Positions 53,144-61,855 of a stretch of 64,000 nt of DNA are shown here, one piece after another (positions within the stretch are counted from its first letter, which is position 1; every line of letters begins with the position of its first letter). Under the pieces are notes generated by a model, which did not search any database, was not told the origin of the DNA, and saw nothing but the letters and a program-made list of their open reading frames with translations. This DNA is from Aliiroseovarius sediminis. Lineage in GTDB: Bacteria; Pseudomonadota; Alphaproteobacteria; Rhodobacterales; Rhodobacteraceae. The translations under genes and the position numbers were made by a program. Location: positions 1 through 64,000 of the forward strand of contig NZ_JALBYP010000034.1 in NCBI RefSeq assembly GCF_022678485.1. The letters are read 5' to 3'.

Positions 53144-53599
53144 ATGCGTAAGTTTCTCGTGATCCTTGACGACAGTCGCGAATGTCTGAACGCAATGCGC
53201 TTTGCAGCGATGCGTGCAGCCAAGACCGGCGGCGGCGTGCAGGTTCTGTCAATCATCACGCCCGATGAATTCAACCACTGGATCGGCGTTGGCAACATCA
53301 TGCGCGAAGAGGCGCGTGAACGCATCACTGTCCATTTTGAGGTCTACGCAAAATGGATGCGCGACCGCCAAGGTGTGGACCCCGAACTGGTGATCCGCGA
53401 AGGTGAACCCGTGCCCGAAATCATGGCCCAACTAAGCGAGGACGCCAGCATCGGAGTTCTGGTTCTGGGTGCAGGTTCAGAAAAAAACGGGCCGGGTCCG
53501 ATCATCAGCCAATTGATGCGCGCCTCGGCCACTTTGCCGGTGCCGATGACCATCGTTCCCGGTGAAATGTCCAAGGACCGGCTGGAAGTGATCACCTGA
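53144..53599 (+). CDS. Universal stress protein (single UspA domain)
   Basis: The 151-residue protein is a single UspA-type domain: FLVILDDSRECLNAMRFAAMRAAKTGGGVQVLSIIT, a longer central helix, and a C-terminal VLVLGAGSEKNGPGPIISQLMRASATLPVPMTIVPGEMS. It lacks the full GxxG-9x-G-S/T ATP-binding signature of ATP-binding Usps in the usual form, so nucleotide binding is uncertain. ATG 53144 has TGGAGG eight bases upstream. It lies before nfuA on the same strand, 66 bases apart. Confidence 0.88.
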   Translation: MRKFLVILDDSRECLNAMRFAAMRAAKTGGGVQVLSIITPDEFNHWIGVGNIMREEARERITVHFEVYAKWMRDRQGVDPELVIREGEPVPEIMAQLSEDASIGVLVLGAGSEKNGPGPIISQLMRASATLPVPMTIVPGEMSKDRLEVIT

Positions 53600-53665
53600 C
53601 CGCCGCTACCTTGACTTCACGGCGACAGACGCCCATATCAAACGCGACTAACAAGGTGCGCCATC

Positions 53666-54229
53666 ATGTTTATCCAGACAGAATCGACCCCCAACCCCGC
53701 AACGCTGAAATTCCTGCCCGGACAGGCCGTTCTTGGCACTGGCACGGCGGATTTTCCGTCGCCCGATACCGCCGACAGCTCGCCCCTAGCGCAGCGGATT
53801 TTCAAGGTTCAGGGCGTAACAGCCGTGTTCCTTGGCGCCGATTTCGTGACTGTCACGAAGGCCGATGATACCGAATGGGATCACATCAAACCGGCGATCC
53901 TTGGTGCCATTATGGAGCATATGCAATCCGGCCAACCAGTCATGGAAGGCGAGGCTTCGACCCCAACCGGCCATGCCGAACACCACGGCGAAGACGGCGA
54001 GATTGTAGAGCAGATCAAGGAACTGTTGGACACGCGCGTGCGCCCTGCCGTGGCGCAGGATGGCGGCGATATCACCTTTCATGGCTTTGACCGCGGTATC
54101 GTTTATCTGCATATGCAAGGCGCTTGTGCAGGTTGCCCATCCTCGACCCTGACCCTGAAAATGGGGATCGAGAATCTGCTGAAGCATTATATCCCCGAGG
54201 TGGTCGAGGTGCGGCCCGTTGCCGTGTAA
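53666..54229 (+). CDS. nfuA: NfuA/NifU-type Fe-S cluster carrier protein
   Basis: The 187-residue protein has an N-terminal Nfu_N domain (MFIQTESTPNPATLKFLPG, about 1-90) and a C-terminal NifU domain (about 110-187) with the cluster-binding CxxC in GACAGCPSSTLTLKMGIENLLKHYIPEV. It carries [4Fe-4S] clusters to target apoproteins. An acidic His/Glu-rich linker joins the two. It forms a run with tsaB and rimI: the stop region overlaps the tsaB start by 11 bases. The gene symbol follows the family's usual name; the architecture matches alphaproteobacterial and mitochondrial Nfu1. Confidence 0.93.
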   Translation: MFIQTESTPNPATLKFLPGQAVLGTGTADFPSPDTADSSPLAQRIFKVQGVTAVFLGADFVTVTKADDTEWDHIKPAILGAIMEHMQSGQPVMEGEASTPTGHAEHHGEDGEIVEQIKELLDTRVRPAVAQDGGDITFHGFDRGIVYLHMQGACAGCPSSTLTLKMGIENLLKHYIPEVVEVRPVAV

Positions 54230-54836
54230 TCCTCTGATTTTGGCATTTGACACATCGGCCGCGCATTGCGCGGCCGCTTTGCTGTCAGGCGATGATATCA
54301 TTGCCGCGAAAACCCAGCAGATGGTAAGGGGGCAAGCCGAACGCTTGATGCCCCTGCTGGAAGAGGTGTTGAGTTCGGTCAATGTCGCGTGGGTTGATCT
54401 TGACGCCCTTGGTGTCGGAATCGGCCCGGGCAACTTTACCGGCATCCGTATCTCGGTCGCTACGGCGCGCGGGCTGGCCTTGTCGCTGGGCATTCCCGCG
54501 ATCGGCGTATCGTCGCTTGAGGCGCAGGCAATCGACACGCCGCGCCCTGTCTGGTCGCTGATCGACGCGCGGCGGGACCATCTTTATGGGCAATATCTAC
54601 GACCTGGCGGTGACAACGAAGCGCCAAGCCTCATGTCCGCCCGCGAAGCCGCCGCGCTGTCCGGCGCACGCATCGGCCCTGACGCGCTAACCGACCCGGC
54701 AGGCGCCATCGCCCGCATTGCCGCGCGACGTCTGGCCCGGGCCAGCGCGGTGCCAATCCCTCGCCCCGCGCCCCTCTATGTTCGCAGCGCCGACGCCGCG
54801 CCACCGCGCGACCCGGCCCCCCTGATCCTGCCGTAA
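54219..54836 (+). CDS. tsaB: tRNA threonylcarbamoyladenosine biosynthesis protein TsaB
   Basis: TsaB partners TsaD and TsaE in forming t6A37 on tRNAs that read ANN codons. The 205-residue product has the ASKHA-fold start LILAFDTSAAHCAAAL, the conserved RQAERLMPLLEEVLSS-type helix (GQAERLMPLLEEVL), and GIGPGNFTGIRISVATARGLA. A start at TTG 54219 overlapping nfuA by 11 bases is chosen because no ATG or GTG in frame gives an intact N-terminus; TTG 54240 is less likely. Translational coupling to nfuA is therefore probable. It is followed by rimI after eight bases. Confidence 0.9.
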   Translation: MPCNPLILAFDTSAAHCAAALLSGDDIIAAKTQQMVRGQAERLMPLLEEVLSSVNVAWVDLDALGVGIGPGNFTGIRISVATARGLALSLGIPAIGVSSLEAQAIDTPRPVWSLIDARRDHLYGQYLRPGGDNEAPSLMSAREAAALSGARIGPDALTDPAGAIARIAARRLARASAVPIPRPAPLYVRSADAAPPRDPAPLILP

Positions 54837-54844
54837 ACGCCGGT

Positions 54845-55288
54845 ATGACCGCTTATTCCCCGACACGACTAGCAGCCCTTCACTCCGCTGCATTTTCTGA
54901 AGGCCGTACGTGGAACGCGGATGAAATAAGGGGGATGCTCACCTCTCGGCTAGTGTTCGTGGTGACCACCCCGCACGGTTTTGCCATGGGCCGAGTGGTC
55001 GTTGACGAGGCAGAACTTCTGACCATCGCCGTTGACCCCGGCTGGCAGGGCCACGGCATCGGCCGCGACCTTCTTAGACGGTTCGAAGCGGAAGCCCGCA
55101 ATCGTGGTGCCGTCCGCGCCTTTCTTGAAGTCGCGCAGGACAACACGGCCGCCCGCGCGCTATATAACTCCGCCGGCTGGTCAGAATCCGGTCGACGTGC
55201 CAGGTATTATGCCCGCCCGACCGGGCGCAACGTCGATGCCATCATGATGCACAAATGGTTTACCCAAGGTGAAGCATCTGGAAACTAG
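54845..55288 (+). CDS. rimI: GNAT acetyltransferase, RimI-like
   Basis: The 147-residue GNAT protein has the acetyl-CoA-binding motif A (LLTIAVDPGWQGHGIGRDLLRRFEAEARNRGAVRAFLEV) followed by motif B (DNTAARALYNSAGWSESGRRARYY), as in RimI, the N-terminal acetyltransferase of ribosomal protein S18. Position directly after tsaB is a common arrangement that supports the name. A perfect 8-bp inverted repeat (AGTTTTTG/CAAAAACT, 55289-55314) starts right after the stop and may end the transcript. Confidence 0.88.
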   Translation: MTAYSPTRLAALHSAAFSEGRTWNADEIRGMLTSRLVFVVTTPHGFAMGRVVVDEAELLTIAVDPGWQGHGIGRDLLRRFEAEARNRGAVRAFLEVAQDNTAARALYNSAGWSESGRRARYYARPTGRNVDAIMMHKWFTQGEASGN

Positions 55289-55314
55289 AGTTTTTGGGAA
55301 CGGGCGCAAAAACT
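55289..55314 (+). terminator. Possible hairpin after rimI
   Basis: AGTTTTTG (55289-55296) and CAAAAACT (55307-55314) form an exact stem around a 10-base loop directly after the rimI stop. The stem is AT-rich and lacks a following T-run, so strong termination is doubtful. Confidence 0.4.
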
Positions 55315-55446
55315 AAATATTGACCCCACCCTTGCCCTCTGCCCAAAATCCCGGATGATCGAATGAAGCGAGCTGCTCGCAGTCCTCGGGATTCGGCCTG
55401 TCATGCGCAGGCCACCCCAACAACAATAGAAACCGGGAGTATCCAA

Positions 55447-56442
55447 ATGACCCTGATGAAATCATGCCTTGGCGCCGCCGCCACAATGGCCCTGAGCGCA
55501 GGCGCGGCCCTTGCCGACCCCGCAATTATTTTCGACCTTGGCGGCAAATTTGATAAGTCGTTCAACGAAGCAGGCCATAACGGCGCACAGAAATGGGCCG
55601 AGGAAACCGGCAAGGATTACCTTGAGATCGAAATTCAGTCCGAAGCCCAGCGCGAACAGGCGCTGCGTCGTTTTGCCGAAACCGGCGCCAACCCGGTCAT
55701 CACCCTGGGCTTTGCGATGTCCGCACCCTTGGACGAGATTGCGCCCGATTATCCCGACACCACCTTTGTCACCAATGACGGCTGGTCGGATGCACCCAAC
55801 GTCCTGAACACCGTCTTTTCAGAACATGAAGGCTCGTATCTGGCAGGAATCGTGGCAGCGATGGCGTCTGAATCGGATGTGCTGGGCTTCATCGGCGGCA
55901 TGGATATTCCGCTGATCCGCAAATTCGGCTGTGGCTATGCACAAGGTGTGCTGGCGACGAAACCGGAAGCCAAGGTGATTTCCAACATGACCGGCACCAC
56001 CCCGACAGCATGGAACGACCCGGTGAAAGGCGGCGAGCTGACGAAAGCACAGATCAGCCAAGGCGCCGACGTGATCTATGCCGCCGCCGGTGGCACCGGG
56101 CTTGGTGTTTTGCAGACCGCCGCAGACGAAGGCATTCTATCGGTTGGCGTTGATAGCAACCAAAACCATCTGCACCCCGGCAAGGTTCTGACCTCGATGG
56201 TCAAACGGGTTGATGTATCTGTCTATGACGCCATGATGAAAGGCGAAGATCTGGAACCGGGCGTGCGCGTGATGGACTTGGCCCATGACGGCGTTGCTTT
56301 GGCGATGGATGAACATAACGCAGACCTTATTACGGACGAAATGAAAGCCGCCGTTGAAGAGGCTACCGCGAAAATTATCGCGGGAGAGATCACCGTCCAC
56401 GACTATACGTCCGACGACAGCTGCCCTGTAATCGACTTCTGA
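55447..56442 (+). CDS. BMP-family nucleoside-binding periplasmic protein
   Basis: The 331-residue protein has a signal peptide (about 1-22, ALADPA) and the BMP (basic membrane protein/PnrA-like) fold typical of nucleoside-binding proteins: FDLGGKFDKSFNEAGHNGAQKW, VITLGFAMSAPLDEIA, FIGGMDIPLIRKFGCGYAQG and VGVDSNQNHLHPGKVLTSMVKRVDVSVYDA. ATG 55447 follows CGGGAGTATCCAA. It precedes an ATPase, two permeases and purine nucleoside phosphorylase, so the whole operon is most likely a purine-nucleoside importer. Confidence 0.92.
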   Translation: MTLMKSCLGAAATMALSAGAALADPAIIFDLGGKFDKSFNEAGHNGAQKWAEETGKDYLEIEIQSEAQREQALRRFAETGANPVITLGFAMSAPLDEIAPDYPDTTFVTNDGWSDAPNVLNTVFSEHEGSYLAGIVAAMASESDVLGFIGGMDIPLIRKFGCGYAQGVLATKPEAKVISNMTGTTPTAWNDPVKGGELTKAQISQGADVIYAAAGGTGLGVLQTAADEGILSVGVDSNQNHLHPGKVLTSMVKRVDVSVYDAMMKGEDLEPGVRVMDLAHDGVALAMDEHNADLITDEMKAAVEEATAKIIAGEITVHDYTSDDSCPVIDF

Positions 56443-56449
56443 GCAACCG

Positions 56450-58021
56450 ATGACGGATGCACCCAAAGTGGGGCAACAGGAAACTGTTGCCCCGGCAATT
56501 GAACTTCGCGGCATCTCGAAGGCATTTGGCCCGGTGCAGGCGAACAAGGACATCTCGATTTCCGTGCAGCCGGGAACGATCCACGGGATCATCGGCGAAA
56601 ATGGCGCGGGTAAATCGACGCTGATGTCCATCCTTTACGGGTTCTACAAGGCGGATGAAGGGCAAATCTTCATCCACGGCAATGAAACCCAGATCCCCGA
56701 CAGTCAGGCCGCCATCGCGGCCGGCATCGGGATGGTGTTCCAGCACTTTAAACTGGTTGAAAATTTCTCAGTGCTTGAGAACGTGATCCTTGGGGTTGAA
56801 GATGGTCCCATGCTGCGACCGTCTTTATCAAAGGCTCGCAAGTCACTGAAATCACTTGCTGAAGAATATGAGCTTCATGTCGATCCAGACGCTCTGATCG
56901 AAGATCTGGGCGTCGGCGTCCTGCAACGTGTCGAAATTCTGAAGGCGTTGTATCGCGAAGCTGATATCCTGATCCTTGACGAACCCACCGGCGTTCTGAC
57001 CCCCGCCGAGGCCGATCACCTGTTTCGTATCCTCAACGGTCTGCGCGATCAGGGGAAAACGATCATCTTGATCACCCACAAGCTGCGCGAGATAATGGAA
57101 ATAACCGACACCGTATCCGTTATGCGGCGCGGCGAAATGACCGCGACGGTCAAAACAAAAGACACCAACCCCGAACATCTGGCCGAGCTGATGGTGGGCC
57201 GAAAAGTATTGCTGCGGGTCGACAAGGTGCCAGCGAAACCAGGCGAAAAGATCCTTGAAATCGAAGACCTGCGGATGGTTGACGATCATGGAGTCGAACG
57301 CCTGAAAGGTATTTCATTGAATGTGCAGGCCGGGGAAATCCTGGGCATTGCAGGCGTATCCGGTAACGGCCAATCGCAACTTCTTGAAGTTCTGGGTGGT
57401 TATGCCAAGGCTACGGGTGACATTCGCATCAACGGACAACATCTTGATTTGTCAGGCAGCCGGTCAGACGCCCGATCACGCCGCGCGCGCGGCATTGCGC
57501 ATGTGCCCGAAGATCGTCAGGAACACGGGCTGATCATGGAATTTCCCGCTTGGCAAAACATGGTATTCGGCTATCACCACGCGCCGGAATATCAGAAGAA
57601 CAAGCTTTTGATGGACAATGCGAAGATGCTTGAGGTCGCACAGGACAAGATGGACCGGTTTGATGTGCGCCCCCCCAATCCCCATCTTGCGGCAAAAAGC
57701 TTTTCAGGCGGGAACCAGCAGAAAATCGTCGTTGCCCGCGAGATTGAGCGTCACCCCGATCTGCTTTTGGTTGGCCAGCCCACCCGCGGCGTAGATATCG
57801 GTGCGATCGAGTTTATACATAGACAAATCATCGACCTGCGTGACCAGGGCAAGGCGGTTTTGCTTGTCTCGGTCGAGCTGGAAGAGATTTTGTCGCTCAG
57901 TGATCGCATCGCGGTGATGTTCGACGGGCATATCATGGGCGAGCGCCTGCCCGATCAGACCGACGAACGCGAACTTGGTCTGATGATGGCCGGGGTGACT
58001 GGCAAAGGGGACGTTGCCTGA
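56450..58021 (+). CDS. Nucleoside ABC importer ATP-binding protein (two domains)
   Basis: The 523-residue ATPase has two fused nucleotide-binding domains of the RbsA/YufO type. Domain one shows Walker A GENGAGKST (about 46) and LIEDLGVGVLQRVEILKALYREADILILDEPT (degenerate signature, Walker B). Domain two, from about 265, has GVSGNGQSQLLEV (a degenerate Walker A), then SFSGGNQQKIVVAREI (signature) and LVGQPTRGVDI. Such one-site/degenerate pairs are common in this family. The stop and next start share one base (TGATG). Confidence 0.92.
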   Translation: MTDAPKVGQQETVAPAIELRGISKAFGPVQANKDISISVQPGTIHGIIGENGAGKSTLMSILYGFYKADEGQIFIHGNETQIPDSQAAIAAGIGMVFQHFKLVENFSVLENVILGVEDGPMLRPSLSKARKSLKSLAEEYELHVDPDALIEDLGVGVLQRVEILKALYREADILILDEPTGVLTPAEADHLFRILNGLRDQGKTIILITHKLREIMEITDTVSVMRRGEMTATVKTKDTNPEHLAELMVGRKVLLRVDKVPAKPGEKILEIEDLRMVDDHGVERLKGISLNVQAGEILGIAGVSGNGQSQLLEVLGGYAKATGDIRINGQHLDLSGSRSDARSRRARGIAHVPEDRQEHGLIMEFPAWQNMVFGYHHAPEYQKNKLLMDNAKMLEVAQDKMDRFDVRPPNPHLAAKSFSGGNQQKIVVAREIERHPDLLLVGQPTRGVDIGAIEFIHRQIIDLRDQGKAVLLVSVELEEILSLSDRIAVMFDGHIMGERLPDQTDERELGLMMAGVTGKGDVA

Positions 58022-59118
58022 TGGATAAGATGCCGAAATGGGCCGATGTCGCCCTGATCCCGTTTCTGAACCTGCTGATCGCCTTTGTCCTGTCCGGACT
58101 GGTCATTCTGGCAATCGGTGAAAACCCGATCAAAGCGTTGCAGATGATGATCTCGGGGGCGTTGGGGTCCAGCTATGGCTGGGGCTATACGCTGTATTAT
58201 GCGACTAACTTCATCTTCACTGGGCTTGCCGTTTCGATCGCGTTCAAGGCTGCGATGTTCAACATTGGTGGTGAAGGTCAAGCGATGATTGGCGGGCTGG
58301 GTGTGGCGCTGGTGTGTCTTTATATCCCCTTCCCGCATTGGTCGGTCGCGCTTCTGGTCGCGATGGCAGGCGGCGCGATCTTTGGCGCGGCTTGGGCAAT
58401 CATTCCGGCCTATCTGCAAGCTCGGCGCGGCAGTCATGTCGTGATCACCACGATCATGTTCAACTTCATCGCGGCGTCCGTGTTGAACTATATGCTGGTC
58501 AACGTGCTGCGGGTAAAAGGGTCGATGGACCCGGCCTCGGGCAGGTTTCCGGAAACCACCCACCTGCCCACGCTTCATGATATCTTGGCCCCTCTGGGTA
58601 TCTCATTCTCGCGCGCGGCCCCGGTCAATGTGTCGCTTTTCATCGCGCTGATTGCCTGTGTCGTCGTCTATCTTCTGCTCTGGCGGTCGCGGCTGGGGTA
58701 CGAAATCCGCGCCTTTGGGCTGTCGCCCGATGCGTCGGTTTACGCCGGGATTTCGCCCTTCAAAATTATCATGATCGCGATGATCCTGTCGGGCGGGCTG
58801 TCGGGCATGATGTCCATCAACAACACGATGGGCGAGGCCGAGCGGCTGGTGCTGAACTCGGTCGAAGGGGCAGGCTTCATCGGGATCGCTGTGGCGCTGA
58901 TGGGGCGCAATCACCCGTTTGGCGTGCTGCTGGCCGCACTCCTCTTCGGATTTCTCTATCAAGGCGGCAGCGAGCTGTCGTTGTGGACCAAAATTCCGCG
59001 CGAGCTGGTCATCGTCATTCAAGCCCTTGTGATCCTGTTCACCGGCGCGCTTGACAACATGGTGCGCGGGCCGGTCGAACGCATCTTCATCAACTATGCA
59101 AAGCGGAGGGCCGGCTGA
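58021..59118 (+). CDS. Nucleoside ABC importer permease 1
   Basis: The 365-residue permease has about ten membrane helices of the BPD_transp_2 class, similar to YufP/NupP. Recognisable segments are FNIGGEGQAMIGGLGVALV (the conserved EGQ region) and GFIGIAVALMGRNHPFGVLLAALLFGFLYQGG. It forms the channel with permease 2. The start overlaps the ATPase stop by one base and the stop overlaps permease 2 likewise, so the operon is tightly coupled. Confidence 0.92.
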   Translation: MDKMPKWADVALIPFLNLLIAFVLSGLVILAIGENPIKALQMMISGALGSSYGWGYTLYYATNFIFTGLAVSIAFKAAMFNIGGEGQAMIGGLGVALVCLYIPFPHWSVALLVAMAGGAIFGAAWAIIPAYLQARRGSHVVITTIMFNFIAASVLNYMLVNVLRVKGSMDPASGRFPETTHLPTLHDILAPLGISFSRAAPVNVSLFIALIACVVVYLLLWRSRLGYEIRAFGLSPDASVYAGISPFKIIMIAMILSGGLSGMMSINNTMGEAERLVLNSVEGAGFIGIAVALMGRNHPFGVLLAALLFGFLYQGGSELSLWTKIPRELVIVIQALVILFTGALDNMVRGPVERIFINYAKRRAG

Positions 59119-60083
59119 TGGATTTCGCCACCATAATCCAGATCGCGGATAGCGCGCTGCGCCTGGCCACGCCGCTGTTGCTGGCCTGCCTTGCCGGGCT
59201 GTTTTCCGAACGCGCGGGCATTTTCGACATCGGGCTTGAAGGTAAAATCCTGGCCTCGGCGTTCTTCTCGGCCGCGGTGGCCGCGTCGACCGGCTCGGTC
59301 TGGCTGGGGCTTATTGCCGGTGTCGCATCGTCGCTGGCCTTCTCGGGCGTGCATGGCGTCGCTTCGATCACGTTTCAGGGCAACCAACTGATCTCTGGCG
59401 TTGCACTGAACTTTTTGGCGTCAGGGATCACGATCTTGATCGGGACGGCCTGGTTCAGTCTGGGTGGTCGCACGCCCAGCCTGTCCGGCGGCCAACGGTT
59501 TTCGCCGGTTGACCTGCCGTTCGCGGATGCCGTTGCAAATGTGCCAGTGCTTGGCCCAATCTATTCCGACCTTTTGTCGGGCCACACAATCTTGGTCTAT
59601 GTGGCGCTGCTGATGGTTCCGTTATCTTGGTTCGTCCTATATCGAACTCGCTTCGGGCTGCGTTTGCGGGCGGTTGGGGAAAACCCGGCGGCGGTGGATA
59701 CTGCGGGCGTATCGGTGATACGTCTGCGCTATGCATCAATGGCGATTGCAGGGGTCCTGTGTGGGCTGGCCGGCGTTTATCTGGCGACCGGCTTGGCGGC
59801 CGGCTTCGTCAAGGAAATGAGCGCCGGGCGTGGATTCATTGCGCTGGCCGCATTGATCTTCGCCCGCTGGCGCCCTTGGAACGCGCTTTATGCAACGCTT
59901 TTGTTCGGGCTGCTCGAAGCCATCGCAAACCGTTACCAGAACATCGATCTTGGTGCGTTCGTCCTTCCGGTTCAGTTCATGCAGGCCTTGCCTTACATTC
60001 TGACTGTGATCATTCTGGCAGGCTTTGGCGGCACCGCCGTTGCGCCGAAAGCAGGGGGCCAGCCTTATGTCAAAGAACGCTAA
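59118..60083 (+). CDS. Nucleoside ABC importer permease 2
   Basis: The 321-residue permease has about eight membrane helices similar to YufQ/NupQ: LLLACLAGLFSERAGIFDIGLEGKILASAFF near the start and RTRFGLRLRAVGENPAAVDTAGVSVIRLRYASMAIAGVL in the middle. It forms a heterodimeric channel with permease 1. Its 3' end overlaps the start of the purine nucleoside phosphorylase gene by 17 bases, which links uptake to the first catabolic step. Confidence 0.92.
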   Translation: MDFATIIQIADSALRLATPLLLACLAGLFSERAGIFDIGLEGKILASAFFSAAVAASTGSVWLGLIAGVASSLAFSGVHGVASITFQGNQLISGVALNFLASGITILIGTAWFSLGGRTPSLSGGQRFSPVDLPFADAVANVPVLGPIYSDLLSGHTILVYVALLMVPLSWFVLYRTRFGLRLRAVGENPAAVDTAGVSVIRLRYASMAIAGVLCGLAGVYLATGLAAGFVKEMSAGRGFIALAALIFARWRPWNALYATLLFGLLEAIANRYQNIDLGAFVLPVQFMQALPYILTVIILAGFGGTAVAPKAGGQPYVKER

Positions 60084-60870
60084 GGCGCTGGCCGCACAGG
60101 TTCGCGATCTCGCGGGCTCTGAACCGATCGAGGTGGGGTTGGTCCTTGGCTCGGGTCTGGGCCACCTCGCCGATGCCATTGATGGCGTGTCGATCCCCTA
60201 TGACCAGCTTGACGGCTTTCCACAGGCCCATGTCTCGGGGCACGATCCCAAGCTGGTGATCGGCCAGCTGCAGGACGCACGAGTGGCCGTGTTGGGTGGC
60301 CGCTCGCACTATTACGAGGCGGGGCAAGCCGATGCGATGCGTCTGCCCCTAGAGCTTTTGAAAACCCTTGGAGCGGACAAGCTAATCCTGACGAACGCTG
60401 CCGGGTCAATGCGGCTGGACATTCCGCCGGGCGAGTTGATGCAGATCACCGACCACATCAATTTTTCGGGCCTGAACCCACTGATCGGAGAGCGTTCCGA
60501 CGCCCGCTTTGTCCCTATGGGTGACGCTTATGACGCCGATATGCAGGCCGGCTTCACTGACATCGCGAAACAGGAAGGCATCACGCTGACGCCAGGCATT
60601 TATGCGTGGTATTCTGGCCCATCGTTCGAAACACCAGCCGAAATCCGCGCCATCCGCACCTTGGGCGCAGACGCGGTTGGCATGTCCACCGTGCCCGAGG
60701 TGATTCTTGCCCGCTTTCTTGGCCTGCGCGTGGCTGCGTTTTCAACCATCACCAATATGGCACAAGGTCTATCGGACGAGGCGATCAGCCATGAACACAC
60801 CAAGGCCATGGCCCCTTTGGGCGCGGAAAAGCTGGAAAAGCTGCTCCGCCGCTACTTAACACGTGACTAA
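60067..60870 (+). CDS. Purine nucleoside phosphorylase
   Basis: The 267-residue enzyme belongs to the trimeric PNP family (PunA/XapA-like): VLGSGLGHLADAI (phosphate loop), SHYYEAGQADAMRLPLELLKTLG, LTNAAGSMRLDIPPGELMQITDHIN and SGPSFETPAEIRAIRTLGADAVGMSTVPEVILAR. It splits purine nucleosides with phosphate to free base and ribose 1-phosphate. I chose ATG 60067; the gene begins inside the permease 2 end, so import and cleavage are co-translated. The gene symbol is left open because deoD-like and punA-like names are both used. Confidence 0.92.
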   Translation: MSKNAKALAAQVRDLAGSEPIEVGLVLGSGLGHLADAIDGVSIPYDQLDGFPQAHVSGHDPKLVIGQLQDARVAVLGGRSHYYEAGQADAMRLPLELLKTLGADKLILTNAAGSMRLDIPPGELMQITDHINFSGLNPLIGERSDARFVPMGDAYDADMQAGFTDIAKQEGITLTPGIYAWYSGPSFETPAEIRAIRTLGADAVGMSTVPEVILARFLGLRVAAFSTITNMAQGLSDEAISHEHTKAMAPLGAEKLEKLLRRYLTRD

Positions 60871-60937
60871 CCCCCGTCTCATGGGCCAAGAAGGACACCA
60901 ACAGCCCAGAAATCTTTAGCCCAGAGTTCGATTTTCA

Positions 60938-61855
60938 ATGCAGATTTACCTGCCCATCGCCGAGGTATCCGTAAACGCCTTTCTCTTGCTGGGCCTTGGC
61001 GGCATTGTCGGGATTCTGTCTGGAATGTTCGGTGTGGGCGGCGGCTTTCTGATCACGCCGCTGCTGTTTTTCATTGGTATCCCGCCGGCGGTCGCCGTCG
61101 CAACGGGGGCCAATCAGATCGTCGCAAGTTCATTCTCTGCCGTATTGGCCCATCTGAAACGAAAAACGGTGGATTTACGCATGGGGGGCGTGCTGCTGAT
61201 CGGCGGCCTGATAGGGGCAGCGTTCGGTGTGCAACTTTTCAACACGCTGAAAGAAATGGGGCAGGTCGATCTTCTGGTGAAGCTGTCTTACGTTCTGTTC
61301 TTGGGCATCGTCGGTTTCTTGATGTTTGTGGAAAGCCTGAACGCCCTGATGAGGACGCGCGGGGGCAAGTCGGTTCCCGTCCGGCGCAAACATCTTTGGG
61401 TGCATAACCTGCCCTTCAAAGTGAAGTTTCGCACATCCGGGCTTTATATCTCGGTCATTCCGCCCATCCTTGTGGGGGTGCTGGTGGGCGTGCTTGCGGC
61501 GATCATGGGCGTTGGCGGCGGGTTCATCATGGTGCCTGCAATGATCTATCTTTTGGGGATGCCGACAAAGGTGGTCGTGGGAACATCGCTTTTTCAGATT
61601 ATCTTCGTGACCGCGTTCACAACGCTTTTGCACGCAACCACAAACTTCACTGTGGATATGGGGCTGGCCGTTCTGCTGCTAATCGGTGGCGTGGTCGGAG
61701 CCCAGGTTGGGACGCGGATTGGCTTGAAGCTGAAAGCCGAACAGTTGCGCGTACTGCTGGCGCTTTTGGTGCTGGTGGTTTGCGGCAAACTGGGGTTGGA
61801 CCTACTGATCCAACCCGCTGAGTTGTACGAGATCGGACAGGCGGAGGGGCATTGA
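60938..61855 (+). CDS. TauE/SafE-family sulfite/organoanion exporter
   Basis: The 305-residue membrane protein has eight or nine helices in two repeats, with the TauE/SafE hallmark GGIVGILSGMFGVGGGFLITPLLFFIGIPPAVAVATGANQI, repeated as VGVLVGVLAAIMGVGGGFIMVPAMIYLLGMPTKVVVGTSLFQII. These export sulfite or related anions. It is followed immediately by a TIGR02186-family gene whose ATG overlaps its stop region by one base, a recurrent pairing with SafE in alphaproteobacteria. Confidence 0.9.
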   Translation: MQIYLPIAEVSVNAFLLLGLGGIVGILSGMFGVGGGFLITPLLFFIGIPPAVAVATGANQIVASSFSAVLAHLKRKTVDLRMGGVLLIGGLIGAAFGVQLFNTLKEMGQVDLLVKLSYVLFLGIVGFLMFVESLNALMRTRGGKSVPVRRKHLWVHNLPFKVKFRTSGLYISVIPPILVGVLVGVLAAIMGVGGGFIMVPAMIYLLGMPTKVVVGTSLFQIIFVTAFTTLLHATTNFTVDMGLAVLLLIGGVVGAQVGTRIGLKLKAEQLRVLLALLVLVVCGKLGLDLLIQPAELYEIGQAEGH